This document shows positions 56,781 through 64,000 of a DNA stretch of 64,000 nucleotides, one piece after another. The notes under the pieces are model-generated. The model ran no database searches, was not told the DNA's origin, and saw nothing but the letters and a program-made list of their open reading frames with translations. This DNA comes from Desulfoluna limicola. GTDB taxonomy: Bacteria; Desulfobacterota; Desulfobacteria; Desulfobacterales; Desulfolunaceae. The stretch is taken from positions 2,108,001 to 2,172,000 of the forward strand of contig NZ_AP024488.1 of the NCBI RefSeq assembly GCF_021654575.1, in the 5' to 3' direction. Each line of letters starts with the position of its first letter. The stretch's first letter is position 1. The position numbers and the translations under genes were made by a program.

Positions 56781-57277
56781 TACTTGCCCTCCCCCACCGG
56801 CAACCCGGCAGCCACCCATGCCGGCATCCCATCGGCAAAAATGCGCACATGAACATACCCCGCGTCCTTAAGCATCACAGCAAGACGGTGACTTTCATCA
56901 CAAAGCCGCCCTGAGCAGTACACCACAAGGGGGGCCTCAGGGGGATAGACATCCATAAAATCAAAAAACCGGGATTCAAAATCGTAAACCGACAGGGACA
57001 CCGCCCCTTTGATATGGCCTTCCAGGTAACTCCCTGAATCACGGGCATCCAGAAAGACAACCCTCGATTCCCAAAGGGCTCGCGCCTCGTCAACCGTTTG
57101 AACCGTTGCGGCACTCTCTTCCGCATCCGGGACAGCTGTCACCACCCCCACCTCGGCATTCCACTGCCCCACAAGGGGGAGCCCCCAGGGGGAGAGGGCG
57201 TTCCACACCAGGGCCACTGCCGCCGATGCCACGAGCAGCAGCCCCATCCGCACCACATACCTGCCCCAATGCATCAT
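56780..57277 (-). CDS. Membrane-anchored rhodanese-domain protein
   Basis: The protein has 165 aa. An N-terminal helix (about 8-30) anchors it, and the rhodanese domain lies at about 60-160 outside the cytoplasm. The active loop is CSGRLCDES with the persulfide-forming Cys first, and LDARDSGSYLEGHIKGA is the family entry motif. It could carry sulfane sulfur or act in thiol redox control. Its ATG overlaps the TPR gene stop (ATGA) and its stop overlaps the MauE-like start by one base, so it is cotranslated with both. Confidence 0.87.
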   Translation of the reverse strand: MMHWGRYVVRMGLLLVASAAVALVWNALSPWGLPLVGQWNAEVGVVTAVPDAEESAATVQTVDEARALWESRVVFLDARDSGSYLEGHIKGAVSLSVYDFESRFFDFMDVYPPEAPLVVYCSGRLCDESHRLAVMLKDAGYVHVRIFADGMPAWVAAGLPVGEGK

Positions 57278-57513
57278 TCAGTGCCCCCGCCCTTGCCGTG
57301 ACGGACCAGGGCAACCCACTCCTCCAAAAGCACGCCGACCTCGGCCTTTTTTGACGCGTTGACCAGGGCCTGGGCTTTGTCCAGACCGCATTTCAGCCCC
57401 TCGTCCCCCGGGGATCGATCCAGAAGAAATGCATAGGCATCTCGCGCCTCTTTTCCATACCCCTGCGACAAATAGAGGTCGGCAAGGGATCGTGTTGTAA
57501 CGGGTACACTCAC
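57274..57513 (-). CDS. Small TPR-like protein
   Basis: The 79-aa protein starts at GTG 57513, which overlaps the ftsB stop by 4 nt (GTGA). Residues 7-40 look like one tetratricopeptide unit (LADLYLSQGYGKEARDAYAFLLDRSPGD) followed by a second, weaker helix pair. There is no signal peptide. Its place between ftsB and the rhodanese gene, with overlaps on both sides, shows it is a real gene. Role unknown. Confidence 0.75.
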   Translation of the reverse strand: MSVPVTTRSLADLYLSQGYGKEARDAYAFLLDRSPGDEGLKCGLDKAQALVNASKKAEVGVLLEEWVALVRHGKGGGTE

Positions 57514-57806
57514 TCTGCGGCATCCTTTCCGTGAAATTTCACGACAATTTCATCCTCGGCCACCATGCCGAGCTCCCTTCTGGCAATGTGTTCCAGGTAA
57601 GCCGGATCGTTTTTAAGGCGGCGAATTTCCATCTCCAGCCTGCTGTTCTCCTGAGCAACGGTCAGGTTCAGCGCCTGCCGATCCGCAAGCTCCCTGCGCC
57701 TCTCCTGTAGATCAAGGAACCCCCACTGCATGAACACCAGAGGAATCAGCAAACCGATCAGCACCAGAGCAAGCCCACCACAGACGACCTTCTCTTTACC
57801 CTCCAC
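57510..57806 (-). CDS. ftsB: Cell-division protein of the FtsB/DivIC family
   Basis: The 98-aa product starts at GTG 57806 after GGGGG, inside the end of murJ (11-nt overlap). One transmembrane helix (about 9-28) is followed by a periplasmic coiled coil (about 33-66, ENSRLEMEIRRLKNDPAYLEHIARRELGMV). The YLExIARxELGMV segment is the family hallmark. FtsB joins FtsL and FtsQ to activate septal peptidoglycan synthesis, and its neighbour MurJ supplies lipid II. Confidence 0.9.
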   Translation of the reverse strand: MEGKEKVVCGGLALVLIGLLIPLVFMQWGFLDLQERRRELADRQALNLTVAQENSRLEMEIRRLKNDPAYLEHIARRELGMVAEDEIVVKFHGKDAAE

Positions 57807-59382
57807 TGCGCCCCCTTCTCCTGTTGAGGATCTGTTGAATAACGGAAAGCTCAGGACTCTTCATAACCCGCGCTGCACAAGCGTACCCCACCACCCCTGC
57901 AGTGACACCGAAGGTTGTGGAGATTGCGGCCGAGGAAAATGTATACCCCCCGGCGGGCATAAGACAAAGCAATCCTTGCCAAACCACCCCGCCCATGATG
58001 AGAGAGGCCATCCCGCTCTTTGCAGCCGAAACAAAAATGGTTTTGTATTCTAATTGAACCATCCCACGTTTGACCAGCAGAAACAGCAGAAGCAGAAAAT
58101 TGACCATGGAAGAGAGGGAGACAGCCAGAGCCAACCCACGGTGTGCCATGGGGCCCATCAGAAGAACGCTCAAGGCAATGTTGATCAAAATAGCCGCAAC
58201 AGCCACCCGGACAGGCGTTCGGGTATCCTTGAAGGCATAGAAAAGGGGCACCGTCACGCGCACACAGGAGATCGCCCAGAGCCCCACCGCGTAAAAGAGA
58301 AGCGCATCAGCCGTCAGGGACACGGCCGTCGCATCGAAGGCACCCCGACTGAACAGCAAGGCGACAAGGGGCTCCCTCAGGACCACCAGCCCCACCGTGG
58401 CCGGAAGCGTAATGAACAAGGTAAAGCGCAGGCCGAAACTGAAGGTCTCGGCCACTCCGGCCAGATCATTCTCCGCCATTTGACGGGAGAGTGACGGGAG
58501 CACGGCTGTCCCGATGGAGATGGCAAAGATCCCCAGAGGAAACTGCACCAGCCGATCCGCGTAGTAGAGACCGGTGATACTCCCCGTATCGAGAAGGGAG
58601 GCAAGCATGGTGCCGATAAACATATTGACCTGGTACACCGCCGCCCCAAACACCGCCGGAAGCATCAGGCGCCCAACGGTGGCCAGGGCCGGATGCCAGA
58701 GGGGGCCGGGCTTAAAAAAGGAAAAGCCACGGCGCCACAAGACCGGAATCTGCATCCCCAGCTGCAACAGCCCACCCAAGAGAACCCCCCAGGCGAGGAG
58801 CGTCACGCGAATTTCCCCGTCGGAGGTCACCATGCCTCCGATGACAAGGGAAGCGATCATCGCAAGATTCAGAGCCACCGGAGCAAGAGAGGGGGCGGCA
58901 AAATGACCGAGGACGTTCAGAATCCCCATGCAAAGCGCCACAAGACAGATAAACACCACATAAGGAAACATGATACGCGACAATTGAACGGTCAGCTCAT
59001 ACTTCCAGGGATCCCCCTTGAAGCCCGCTGCAATGGCCGAGACAATCCAGGGAGAGGTCAGCACCCCCACCACCGCCACCAGGGTGAGAACAAGGGAGAG
59101 CAGGCGAAGGGCCGCCCCGGCCATTCGAAATGCCTCCGACCTCCCGTCCTGCTTCAGGGTTTCGGTAAACACCGGAACAAACGAGATGCTGAGAGAGCCT
59201 TCGGCAAACAGGCGCCTCAACATATTGGGAATGCGAAACGCAGCGATAAATGCATCGGCCAGGGGCCCCGCACCAAAATAATACGCCGTAACCATGTCCC
59301 TTATGTATCCAAAAATCCGGCTGATCAGTGTGGCACTCCCGACAATGCCCGCAGCCCGGGTGACGTTTCCTTTTTCCGACAT
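57796..59382 (-). CDS. murJ: Lipid II flippase MurJ
   Basis: ATG 59382 is chosen (GGA close upstream), giving 528 aa with about 14 helices. Family motifs include SATLISRIFGYIRDM near 15-30 and AFRIPNMLRRLFAEGSLSISFVPVF (about 45-70), where the arginines line the MOP-fold cavity used for lipid II. It flips lipid-linked peptidoglycan precursor across the inner membrane. It is first gene of the overlapping murJ-ftsB-TPR-rhodanese-MauE operon. Confidence 0.94.
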   Translation of the reverse strand: MSEKGNVTRAAGIVGSATLISRIFGYIRDMVTAYYFGAGPLADAFIAAFRIPNMLRRLFAEGSLSISFVPVFTETLKQDGRSEAFRMAGAALRLLSLVLTLVAVVGVLTSPWIVSAIAAGFKGDPWKYELTVQLSRIMFPYVVFICLVALCMGILNVLGHFAAPSLAPVALNLAMIASLVIGGMVTSDGEIRVTLLAWGVLLGGLLQLGMQIPVLWRRGFSFFKPGPLWHPALATVGRLMLPAVFGAAVYQVNMFIGTMLASLLDTGSITGLYYADRLVQFPLGIFAISIGTAVLPSLSRQMAENDLAGVAETFSFGLRFTLFITLPATVGLVVLREPLVALLFSRGAFDATAVSLTADALLFYAVGLWAISCVRVTVPLFYAFKDTRTPVRVAVAAILINIALSVLLMGPMAHRGLALAVSLSSMVNFLLLLFLLVKRGMVQLEYKTIFVSAAKSGMASLIMGGVVWQGLLCLMPAGGYTFSSAAISTTFGVTAGVVGYACAARVMKSPELSVIQQILNRRRGRSGG

Positions 59383-59586
59383 AGATTCCGATCCGAAATT
59401 AAAATAATGATGACAGTTCCATACCAACTCAATGTGCCGTCACGGCCAGACTATCCTTTAGTCCAACCCCCCTCCAATGGCAACCCCTTTGCCGGGGATC
59501 AGCCATGGAGCCTGTAAACGGCACAACAAAACGACCGAATGCAGCACCCGACGCCCCTTTAGAGCCCCTGCCACCCATTTTTTCCC

Positions 59587-59613
59587 TTGACACCCCACCC
59601 AAAACACTATAAT
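59587..59613 (+). promoter_or_regulatory. Likely sigma-70 promoter of rpsT
   Basis: Perfect TTGACA (59587-59592) and perfect TATAAT (59608-59613) with a 15-nt spacer, slightly short. The leader to rpsT would be about 300 nt; no other gene is recognised in 59620-59920, so it may hold regulatory structure. Confidence 0.6.
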
Positions 59614-59923
59614 TTTACCAAGTTAAATTACTGTCGGACCCATAACCCATGGAGAGTTAAGGACATTCCTCCCTTCTCACTCTGTGCGCGTTGTGGGATG
59701 ACCGGGCTCTCCGAAGGCGTTCTTGCGACGCGTCCTTCCAAAAAAGCTCGCATCATCACTACATACCGACAGAACTCACAATCCATATTACAGGTGGAGC
59801 CTTGATCATCGGCACGCTTACCGGCGAATGCACAGCAATCGCCCTGATGTAAGCACGCGGCATGTCGGCACGAGCAGGACCTCACCGTTAAAAAATTTTC
59901 GACGATAAAAGGAGCTTAAGTCC

Positions 59924-60187
59924 TTGGCAAATCACAAATCGGCAAAAAAAAGAGCTATCCAGAACGAAAAAAAGCGTGCCCGCAACATGGCGGTAAAAAC
60001 CCAGATGAAGAACGCCGTTAAGGCAGTTCGTTCCGCTGAAGCCGACAAGGCTGAAAACATGACCGACACCCTGATCAAAGCAACATCCGTGATTGACGTC
60101 GCCGCAAAGAAAGGCGTGATTCACAAGAACACTGCCGCACGCAAGATCTCCCGTCTGACCAAGCTCGTCAACGGCGTCAAAGCTTAA
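59924..60187 (+). CDS. rpsT: 30S ribosomal protein S20
   Basis: TTG 59924 is the start: AAAGGAG lies 8 nt before it, and the protein then opens MANHKSAKKRAIQNEKKRARN, typical of S20. It has 87 aa, mostly basic helix. S20 binds 16S rRNA early in 30S assembly. Use of a non-AUG start is also known for E. coli rpsT, where it takes part in autoregulation. A terminator follows at 60295. Confidence 0.96.
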   Translation: MANHKSAKKRAIQNEKKRARNMAVKTQMKNAVKAVRSAEADKAENMTDTLIKATSVIDVAAKKGVIHKNTAARKISRLTKLVNGVKA

Positions 60188-60294
60188 TCACTGAACACGG
60201 CCACCCGGACACCCTTTCGAGCCATGTCCACATGAGCTGAAAGAGCAACCCTGGCCCGTCGCAGCCCGCTGCGACTTCAGTTTCGCTTTACATA

Positions 60295-60340
60295 AAAAGG
60301 CCCTCCGGTAGCACTCGCGAGATACCGGAAGGCCTTTTTT
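60295..60340. terminator. Terminator between rpsT and lptE
   Basis: AAAAAGGCC and TCCGGTA pair with TACCGGA and GGCCTTTTTT around a 12-nt loop with one mismatch. T runs on both strands let it serve rpsT (+) and lptE (-). Confidence 0.88.
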
Positions 60341-60381
60341 GTTTTCACTTCACACACCCCCGCATCCGAGGGGCCCGCCTT

Positions 60382-60900
60382 TTAAAACCGCTGAGTCAAC
60401 CCCATCCAGACATTCTCTGCAAGATCTTCCGCAGCCAACTCAAGGGCCGAGCTGCGAGCCGCCGTGGAGTCCGCACCGGGCGTGACACTGTACGTCTCCG
60501 TCCCCGTTACAGACGCCCCCCTCCAGAGCACGTCACCGCCCTCTCCGGACAGCCTGAATGACGCTGTAATGGTCACCCGCTCTTCAATACCGTCCCCATC
60601 GCTGTTTCGAGTGATGGTAACCGTGGAGACCGATGCGATCTCACCGGCAAGCACCCCGGCATCGCCGACACACCCCACCGAAGCTTCCGCCCCGGCCGCG
60701 AGGGCCTCAGAGACGACATAACTCGCCACCATGGGAGCAAGGCGCACATCCGACGACCGGTTCTCCGGAACCGCCACACAAAGGCGGGACACCCCTTCCG
60801 GCAATGAACCACTCCCCGCAAAACGATAGCCGCACCCCGAAAAAATCGCCACCGCCAGCACACCAGCGGCAAGCGTTTTTCGCGTAAACATCTTCCCCAT
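60382..60900 (-). CDS. lptE: LPS-assembly lipoprotein LptE
   Basis: ATG 60900 is preceded by GAGGT and gives 172 aa. The lipobox is IFSGC (C23), followed by GYRFAGSGSLPEGVSRLCVAVPENRS, the usual LptE opening. LptE plugs and helps fold LptD, the outer-membrane LPS translocon. It lies 58 nt after leuS on the same strand; leuS-lptE adjacency is common in proteobacteria and supports the call despite low sequence conservation in this family. Confidence 0.88.
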   Translation of the reverse strand: MGKMFTRKTLAAGVLAVAIFSGCGYRFAGSGSLPEGVSRLCVAVPENRSSDVRLAPMVASYVVSEALAAGAEASVGCVGDAGVLAGEIASVSTVTITRNSDGDGIEERVTITASFRLSGEGGDVLWRGASVTGTETYSVTPGADSTAARSSALELAAEDLAENVWMGLTQRF

Positions 60901-60958
60901 GGGCACACCTCACAATGGGCGACCGCCCACCCCGAACAGGGAGGCGGCCACCCACAAA

Positions 60959-63547
60959 TTAAACCACAATGTTGACGAGCTTGCCGGGCACCACAATCAC
61001 CTTACGGATTGCCTTGCCTTCGATAAACTTCTTAACGGACTCATCGGCCATGGCCAGCTCCTGAACCTCATCCTTGGAAGCGCCCGCAGGAACCTGAAAC
61101 TTGCTCCTGAGCTTGCCGTTCACCTGAACCACAATGAGCACCTCGTCGGAGACCAGGGCATCCTCTCGATACTCGGGCCAGGGCTGCTCCATCAGAAGCC
61201 CCTTGTCGGACAACTTCTCCCAGAGCTCCTCGGTAAAATGCGGCGCCACGGGATTCAAGAGCAGAAGTACGGTTTCGGCGGCCCTTCTCATCACATCCAC
61301 CCGAAGCGAGGCATCTGCGTCCACAGCGTACATGCTGTTCACCAACTCCATCACCGCACTGATGGCGGTGTTGAAGTGAAACTTGCCCTCCACATCATCC
61401 GTCACCTTCTTGATGGTGGCGTTGATCTTGGTGTAGAGCTCACGACTCTTTCCGGAAAGTTCGCCCGCAGGGCCATGATACGCGTCAACCCCGGCAAACC
61501 CTTCCAGCCGGCCCGAGATGATGCGCCACACTCGCCCGATGAACTTAAAGCACCCTTCCACGCTCTCATCATTCCACTCCAGGTCCTTTTCAGGGGGAGC
61601 GGCAAAGAGACAAAAAAGACGAGTGGTGTCGGCACCATACCGCCCCAGGAGAACATTCGGATCGATGACGTTCTTCTTGGACTTGGACATCTTGATCACC
61701 CGCCCCACATCCACGGGAGACCCGCAGAGCTTACAGCTCACAGAGCCGTCTTCCGCCTTCTCCGTATCGATGGGGAACACCCATTTGTGATTGGGGCAGG
61801 TCAAGGTCTCCTTGGTCACCATCCCCTGGGTGAGGAGGCGGGTAAAGGGCTCTTTGAAATCCACCAAGTCAAGATCACGCATCACACGTGTGAAGTAGCG
61901 GGAGTAAAGAAGGTGCAAAATAGCATGCTCCACCCCACCGATGTACTGATCCACCGGCATCCAGTAAGCCACGCGCTCCTTGTCCACCATCCCCTCGGTG
62001 TAATCCGGACAGCAGTACCGCGCGAAATACCAGGAGGACTCCACAAAGGTGTCCATGGTATCGGTGTCACGGCGCGCCTCGGTGTTCCCGCACTTGGGAC
62101 AGGTGGTCTTTTTGAAGTAGTCCAGAGTCCCCAGAGGGGAGCCACCGGATTCAAGGAGCTGGGCGTCTTCCGGGAGCACAATGGGAAGGTCCTCTTCAGG
62201 GACCGGCACCGCGCCGCAGGCATCGCAGTGGATCATGGGAATGGGTGTTCCCCAGTATCGCTGGCGGGACACGCCCCAATCCCTCAACCGGAAGGAAATT
62301 GTTTTTTTACCGATGCCCCGCTCATCAAGGAAGTCGGTAATGGCCTCTTTGGCTGCCACGTTGTCCATGCCGTCGAAGGAGCCGGAGTTCACCATCTTAC
62401 CGGTGCCTGCATAGGCCTCCGTCAAGGTGGCGCCGTCCAGCGTTTCCCCTTCAGGGCTCACGACGACCTTGACGTCCAACCCGTACTTGCGTGCAAAATC
62501 GAAGTCGCGCTGATCATGGGCAGGCACTGACATCACCGCACCGGTGCCGTACTCCATCAGGGCAAAGTTGGCGGCATAGATGGGCATTTTGGAACCGGTC
62601 AGGGGGTTGATGCAATGCGCCCCGGTAAACACCCCCTCTTTCTCGTAGCTCTCCACGGCCTTGCTGGAGCGATCCTGCTTGAGGATACGATCCACAAAGT
62701 CTCCCACGGGCCCTTCCTGATCCGTCCCCTTCGACAGCTGGGCCACCATGGGGTGCTCTGGAGCCAGACACATAAAGGTCGCCCCAAAAAGAGTGTCAGG
62801 GCGCGTGGTAAAGACTGAGAGGGTCTCATCAAAGCCATCCACCTCAAAAACCACTTCGGACCCCACGCTTTTGCCGATCCAGTTTTTCTGCATGGTGGTG
62901 ACACTGTCGGGCCACCCGCCCAGCTTGTCGCAATGAACCAGAAGATCGTCCGCGTAGTCGGTAATCCGAAAGAACCACTGCCAGAGCTTCTTCTGCTGGA
63001 CAGTCTCCCCGCATCGCCAGCAGCAGTCGTTCTCCACCTGCTCGTTGGCCAGCACCGTGTGGCAGGACTCGCACCAGTTGACGTAGGACTCCTTGCGGTA
63101 AGCCATGCCCTTTTCAACCATCTGGATAAAAAGCCACTGCTCCCACCGGTAGTATTCCGGAGTACAGGTGGCGATCTCCCGATCCCAATCGTAGCTGAGA
63201 CCAATGCGCTTGAGCTGACTGCGCATGGTATCGATGTTGGCATAGGTCCATGCCGCGGGGTGGGTGTTGTTATCTATGGCGGCATTCTCCGCAGGCATCC
63301 CGAAGGCGTCCCACCCCATGGGGTGAAGCACATTAAAGCCCCGCATTTTTTTATACCGGGCCACCACATCCCCAATGGTGTAGTTCCGAACATGCCCCAT
63401 ATGGATATTGCCAGATGGGTATGGAAACATCTCCAGCAGGTAATATTTCTCTTTCTCGGGGTCTTCGACCACCCGGAACGAGCCATCTTCGGCCCACCTT
63501 TGCTGCCACTTGGACTCAATCGAGTCCGGGAGATACTTATCTTCCAT
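60959..63547 (-). CDS. leuS: Leucyl-tRNA synthetase
   Basis: This 862-aa class I synthetase has the bacterial LeuS length. The HIGH motif is [11 protein letters not shown] (42-52) and KMSKS lies at 619-623. A zinc module carries CESCHTV and CCWRCGE (about 157-180). The editing CP1 domain spans about 225-420, with the conserved [12 protein letters not shown]. The anticodon-binding and C-terminal domains follow. It charges tRNA-Leu and hydrolyses mischarged products. It is likely cotranscribed with lptE. Confidence 0.97.
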   Translation of the reverse strand: MEDKYLPDSIESKWQQRWAEDGSFRVVEDPEKEKYYLLEMFPYPSGNIHMGHVRNYTIGDVVARYKKMRGFNVLHPMGWDAFGMPAENAAIDNNTHPAAWTYANIDTMRSQLKRIGLSYDWDREIATCTPEYYRWEQWLFIQMVEKGMAYRKESYVNWCESCHTVLANEQVENDCCWRCGETVQQKKLWQWFFRITDYADDLLVHCDKLGGWPDSVTTMQKNWIGKSVGSEVVFEVDGFDETLSVFTTRPDTLFGATFMCLAPEHPMVAQLSKGTDQEGPVGDFVDRILKQDRSSKAVESYEKEGVFTGAHCINPLTGSKMPIYAANFALMEYGTGAVMSVPAHDQRDFDFARKYGLDVKVVVSPEGETLDGATLTEAYAGTGKMVNSGSFDGMDNVAAKEAITDFLDERGIGKKTISFRLRDWGVSRQRYWGTPIPMIHCDACGAVPVPEEDLPIVLPEDAQLLESGGSPLGTLDYFKKTTCPKCGNTEARRDTDTMDTFVESSWYFARYCCPDYTEGMVDKERVAYWMPVDQYIGGVEHAILHLLYSRYFTRVMRDLDLVDFKEPFTRLLTQGMVTKETLTCPNHKWVFPIDTEKAEDGSVSCKLCGSPVDVGRVIKMSKSKKNVIDPNVLLGRYGADTTRLFCLFAAPPEKDLEWNDESVEGCFKFIGRVWRIISGRLEGFAGVDAYHGPAGELSGKSRELYTKINATIKKVTDDVEGKFHFNTAISAVMELVNSMYAVDADASLRVDVMRRAAETVLLLLNPVAPHFTEELWEKLSDKGLLMEQPWPEYREDALVSDEVLIVVQVNGKLRSKFQVPAGASKDEVQELAMADESVKKFIEGKAIRKVIVVPGKLVNIVV

Positions 63548-64000
63548 TATATTTCAAACCTCCAGTGCGTGTAATATTGCAAATGGATTCAGAATCGTAG
63601 ACAGTAGATTCTCAATAAACGTAAGTACGTCAAACAAATTTAAATGCCATAATCATAGATAAATGGCAAGCAAAAGGCCCGATACACCCCCTGTCCTGCC
63701 CCCTCGAAGCCAGAAAAACCGGCGCCCTTCGCCTCCGGCGGCCGGGAGGTTTATATTGACTTGCCTCCGACAATCCCCTATTTAAAGAATACAAACAGAA
63801 TCGCCGCACACGGAACTGAGACCACCGGGACCCATCAACATATCCGTTACACAACACATTCCCCATCTCACTTGCCTCTGTGCGGCCAACCATGGCTGTG
63901 AAAAGAGCACCGGACTTCGAAATGGTCGAAGCCCCTTTTAAGACGGTTTCCATGAAATCAGTAGAGCCGTCGCACCCAATTTCGCTTTTTTTCACAAAAT
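63548..64000. other. Region upstream of leuS, no gene recognised
   Basis: About 450 bp to the window edge. It should hold the leuS promoter on the minus strand. No ORF has support. An isolated GCCTCCGGCGGC lies at 63731. Confidence 0.4.
63731..63742 (+). repeat. Isolated terminal repeat of the element family
   Basis: A lone perfect GCCTCCGGCGGC followed by CGGGAGG, with no hairpin or partner end nearby. It may be a remnant; it is the only trace of the family after 46.0 kb. Confidence 0.6.

Noticed and set aside
59628..59885. Cys-rich 85-codon minus-strand frame upstream of rpsT
   Set aside because: The cysteines do not form a regular metal or cluster motif, there is no ribosome-binding site, and it lies in the probable rpsT leader.
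59620..59920. tRNA or other known RNA gene in the rpsT upstream region
   Set aside because: No cloverleaf, anticodon stem or terminal CCA pattern can be formed; no tRNA or rRNA was found anywhere in the window.

Overview
The window comes from a high-GC Gram-negative bacterium, most probably a sulfate-reducing member of the Desulfobacterota (Desulfobacteraceae/Desulfoluna-like; the genus is a guess). The strongest taxonomic evidence is a complete Tmc transmembrane redox complex (tetraheme type II cytochrome c3, HdrD-like Fe-S subunit, cytochrome b subunit and TmcD), a complex known from sulfate reducers. LptE, a YejM-like protein, MurJ, TolC and RND genes show an outer membrane. There is no tRNA, rRNA, prophage, IS transposase or CRISPR array. 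Most genes are ordinary chromosomal ones.

Layout. 0.6-3.5 kb: NtrC-type regulator and membrane histidine kinase (-). 4.1-5.6 kb: NIL-domain ferredoxin coupled to mnmA. 6-11 kb: mtaB, a kinase with a solute-binding sensor domain, and a sigma-54 activator. 11.1-12.7 kb: a dicarboxylate/amino-acid symporter behind a good sigma-54 promoter with two upstream dyads. 13.5-14.6 kb: a broken HEPN-like gene, an SF0329-like gene and a 15-copy heptamer array. 14.8-19.4 kb: hisC and a large ELWxxDGT-repeat lipoprotein (-). 19.6-23.7 kb: tmcD-tmcC-tmcB-tmcA. 24-29.8 kb: CheY-like regulator, sirtuin, cupin, Mut7-C protein, YejM-like protein. 30-36 kb: CZB-type chemoreceptor with a FliA-like promoter, DUF1059 protein and SulP transporter. 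36.4-45.3 kb: LVIVD-repeat exported protein and a TolC/MFP/RND efflux operon. 46-54.8 kb (all -): sbcB, HD-GYP regulator, hybrid kinase, Ser/Thr kinase-FGE fusion and PP2C phosphatase. 55-63.5 kb: darP, csp, a tightly overlapping murJ-ftsB-TPR-rhodanese-MauE/DoxX operon, rpsT, and leuS-lptE.

The most unusual content lies between genes. About 25 copies of a modular palindromic element occupy most intergenic regions of the first 46 kb. Copies are bounded by GCCTCCGGCGGC and its inverse GCCGCCGGAGGC. Many carry a long hairpin whose arms differ between copies but stay self-complementary around a conserved CGAGGAACGAGG loop, and interchangeable small-palindrome modules fill the rest. The bounding repeat often begins 5-20 nt after a stop codon. 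The elements are missing from divergent promoter regions and from 46.0-63.7 kb. One copy truncates the HEPN-like gene, and another supplies the Shine-Dalgarno of the Mut7-C gene. This family is the best candidate here for something undescribed.

Signalling genes are dense: three sensor kinases, three response regulators, an HD-GYP protein, a chemoreceptor and a Ser/Thr kinase/phosphatase pair. For the symporter, sensor kinase, activator, binding sites and sigma-54 promoter can all be proposed from sequence.
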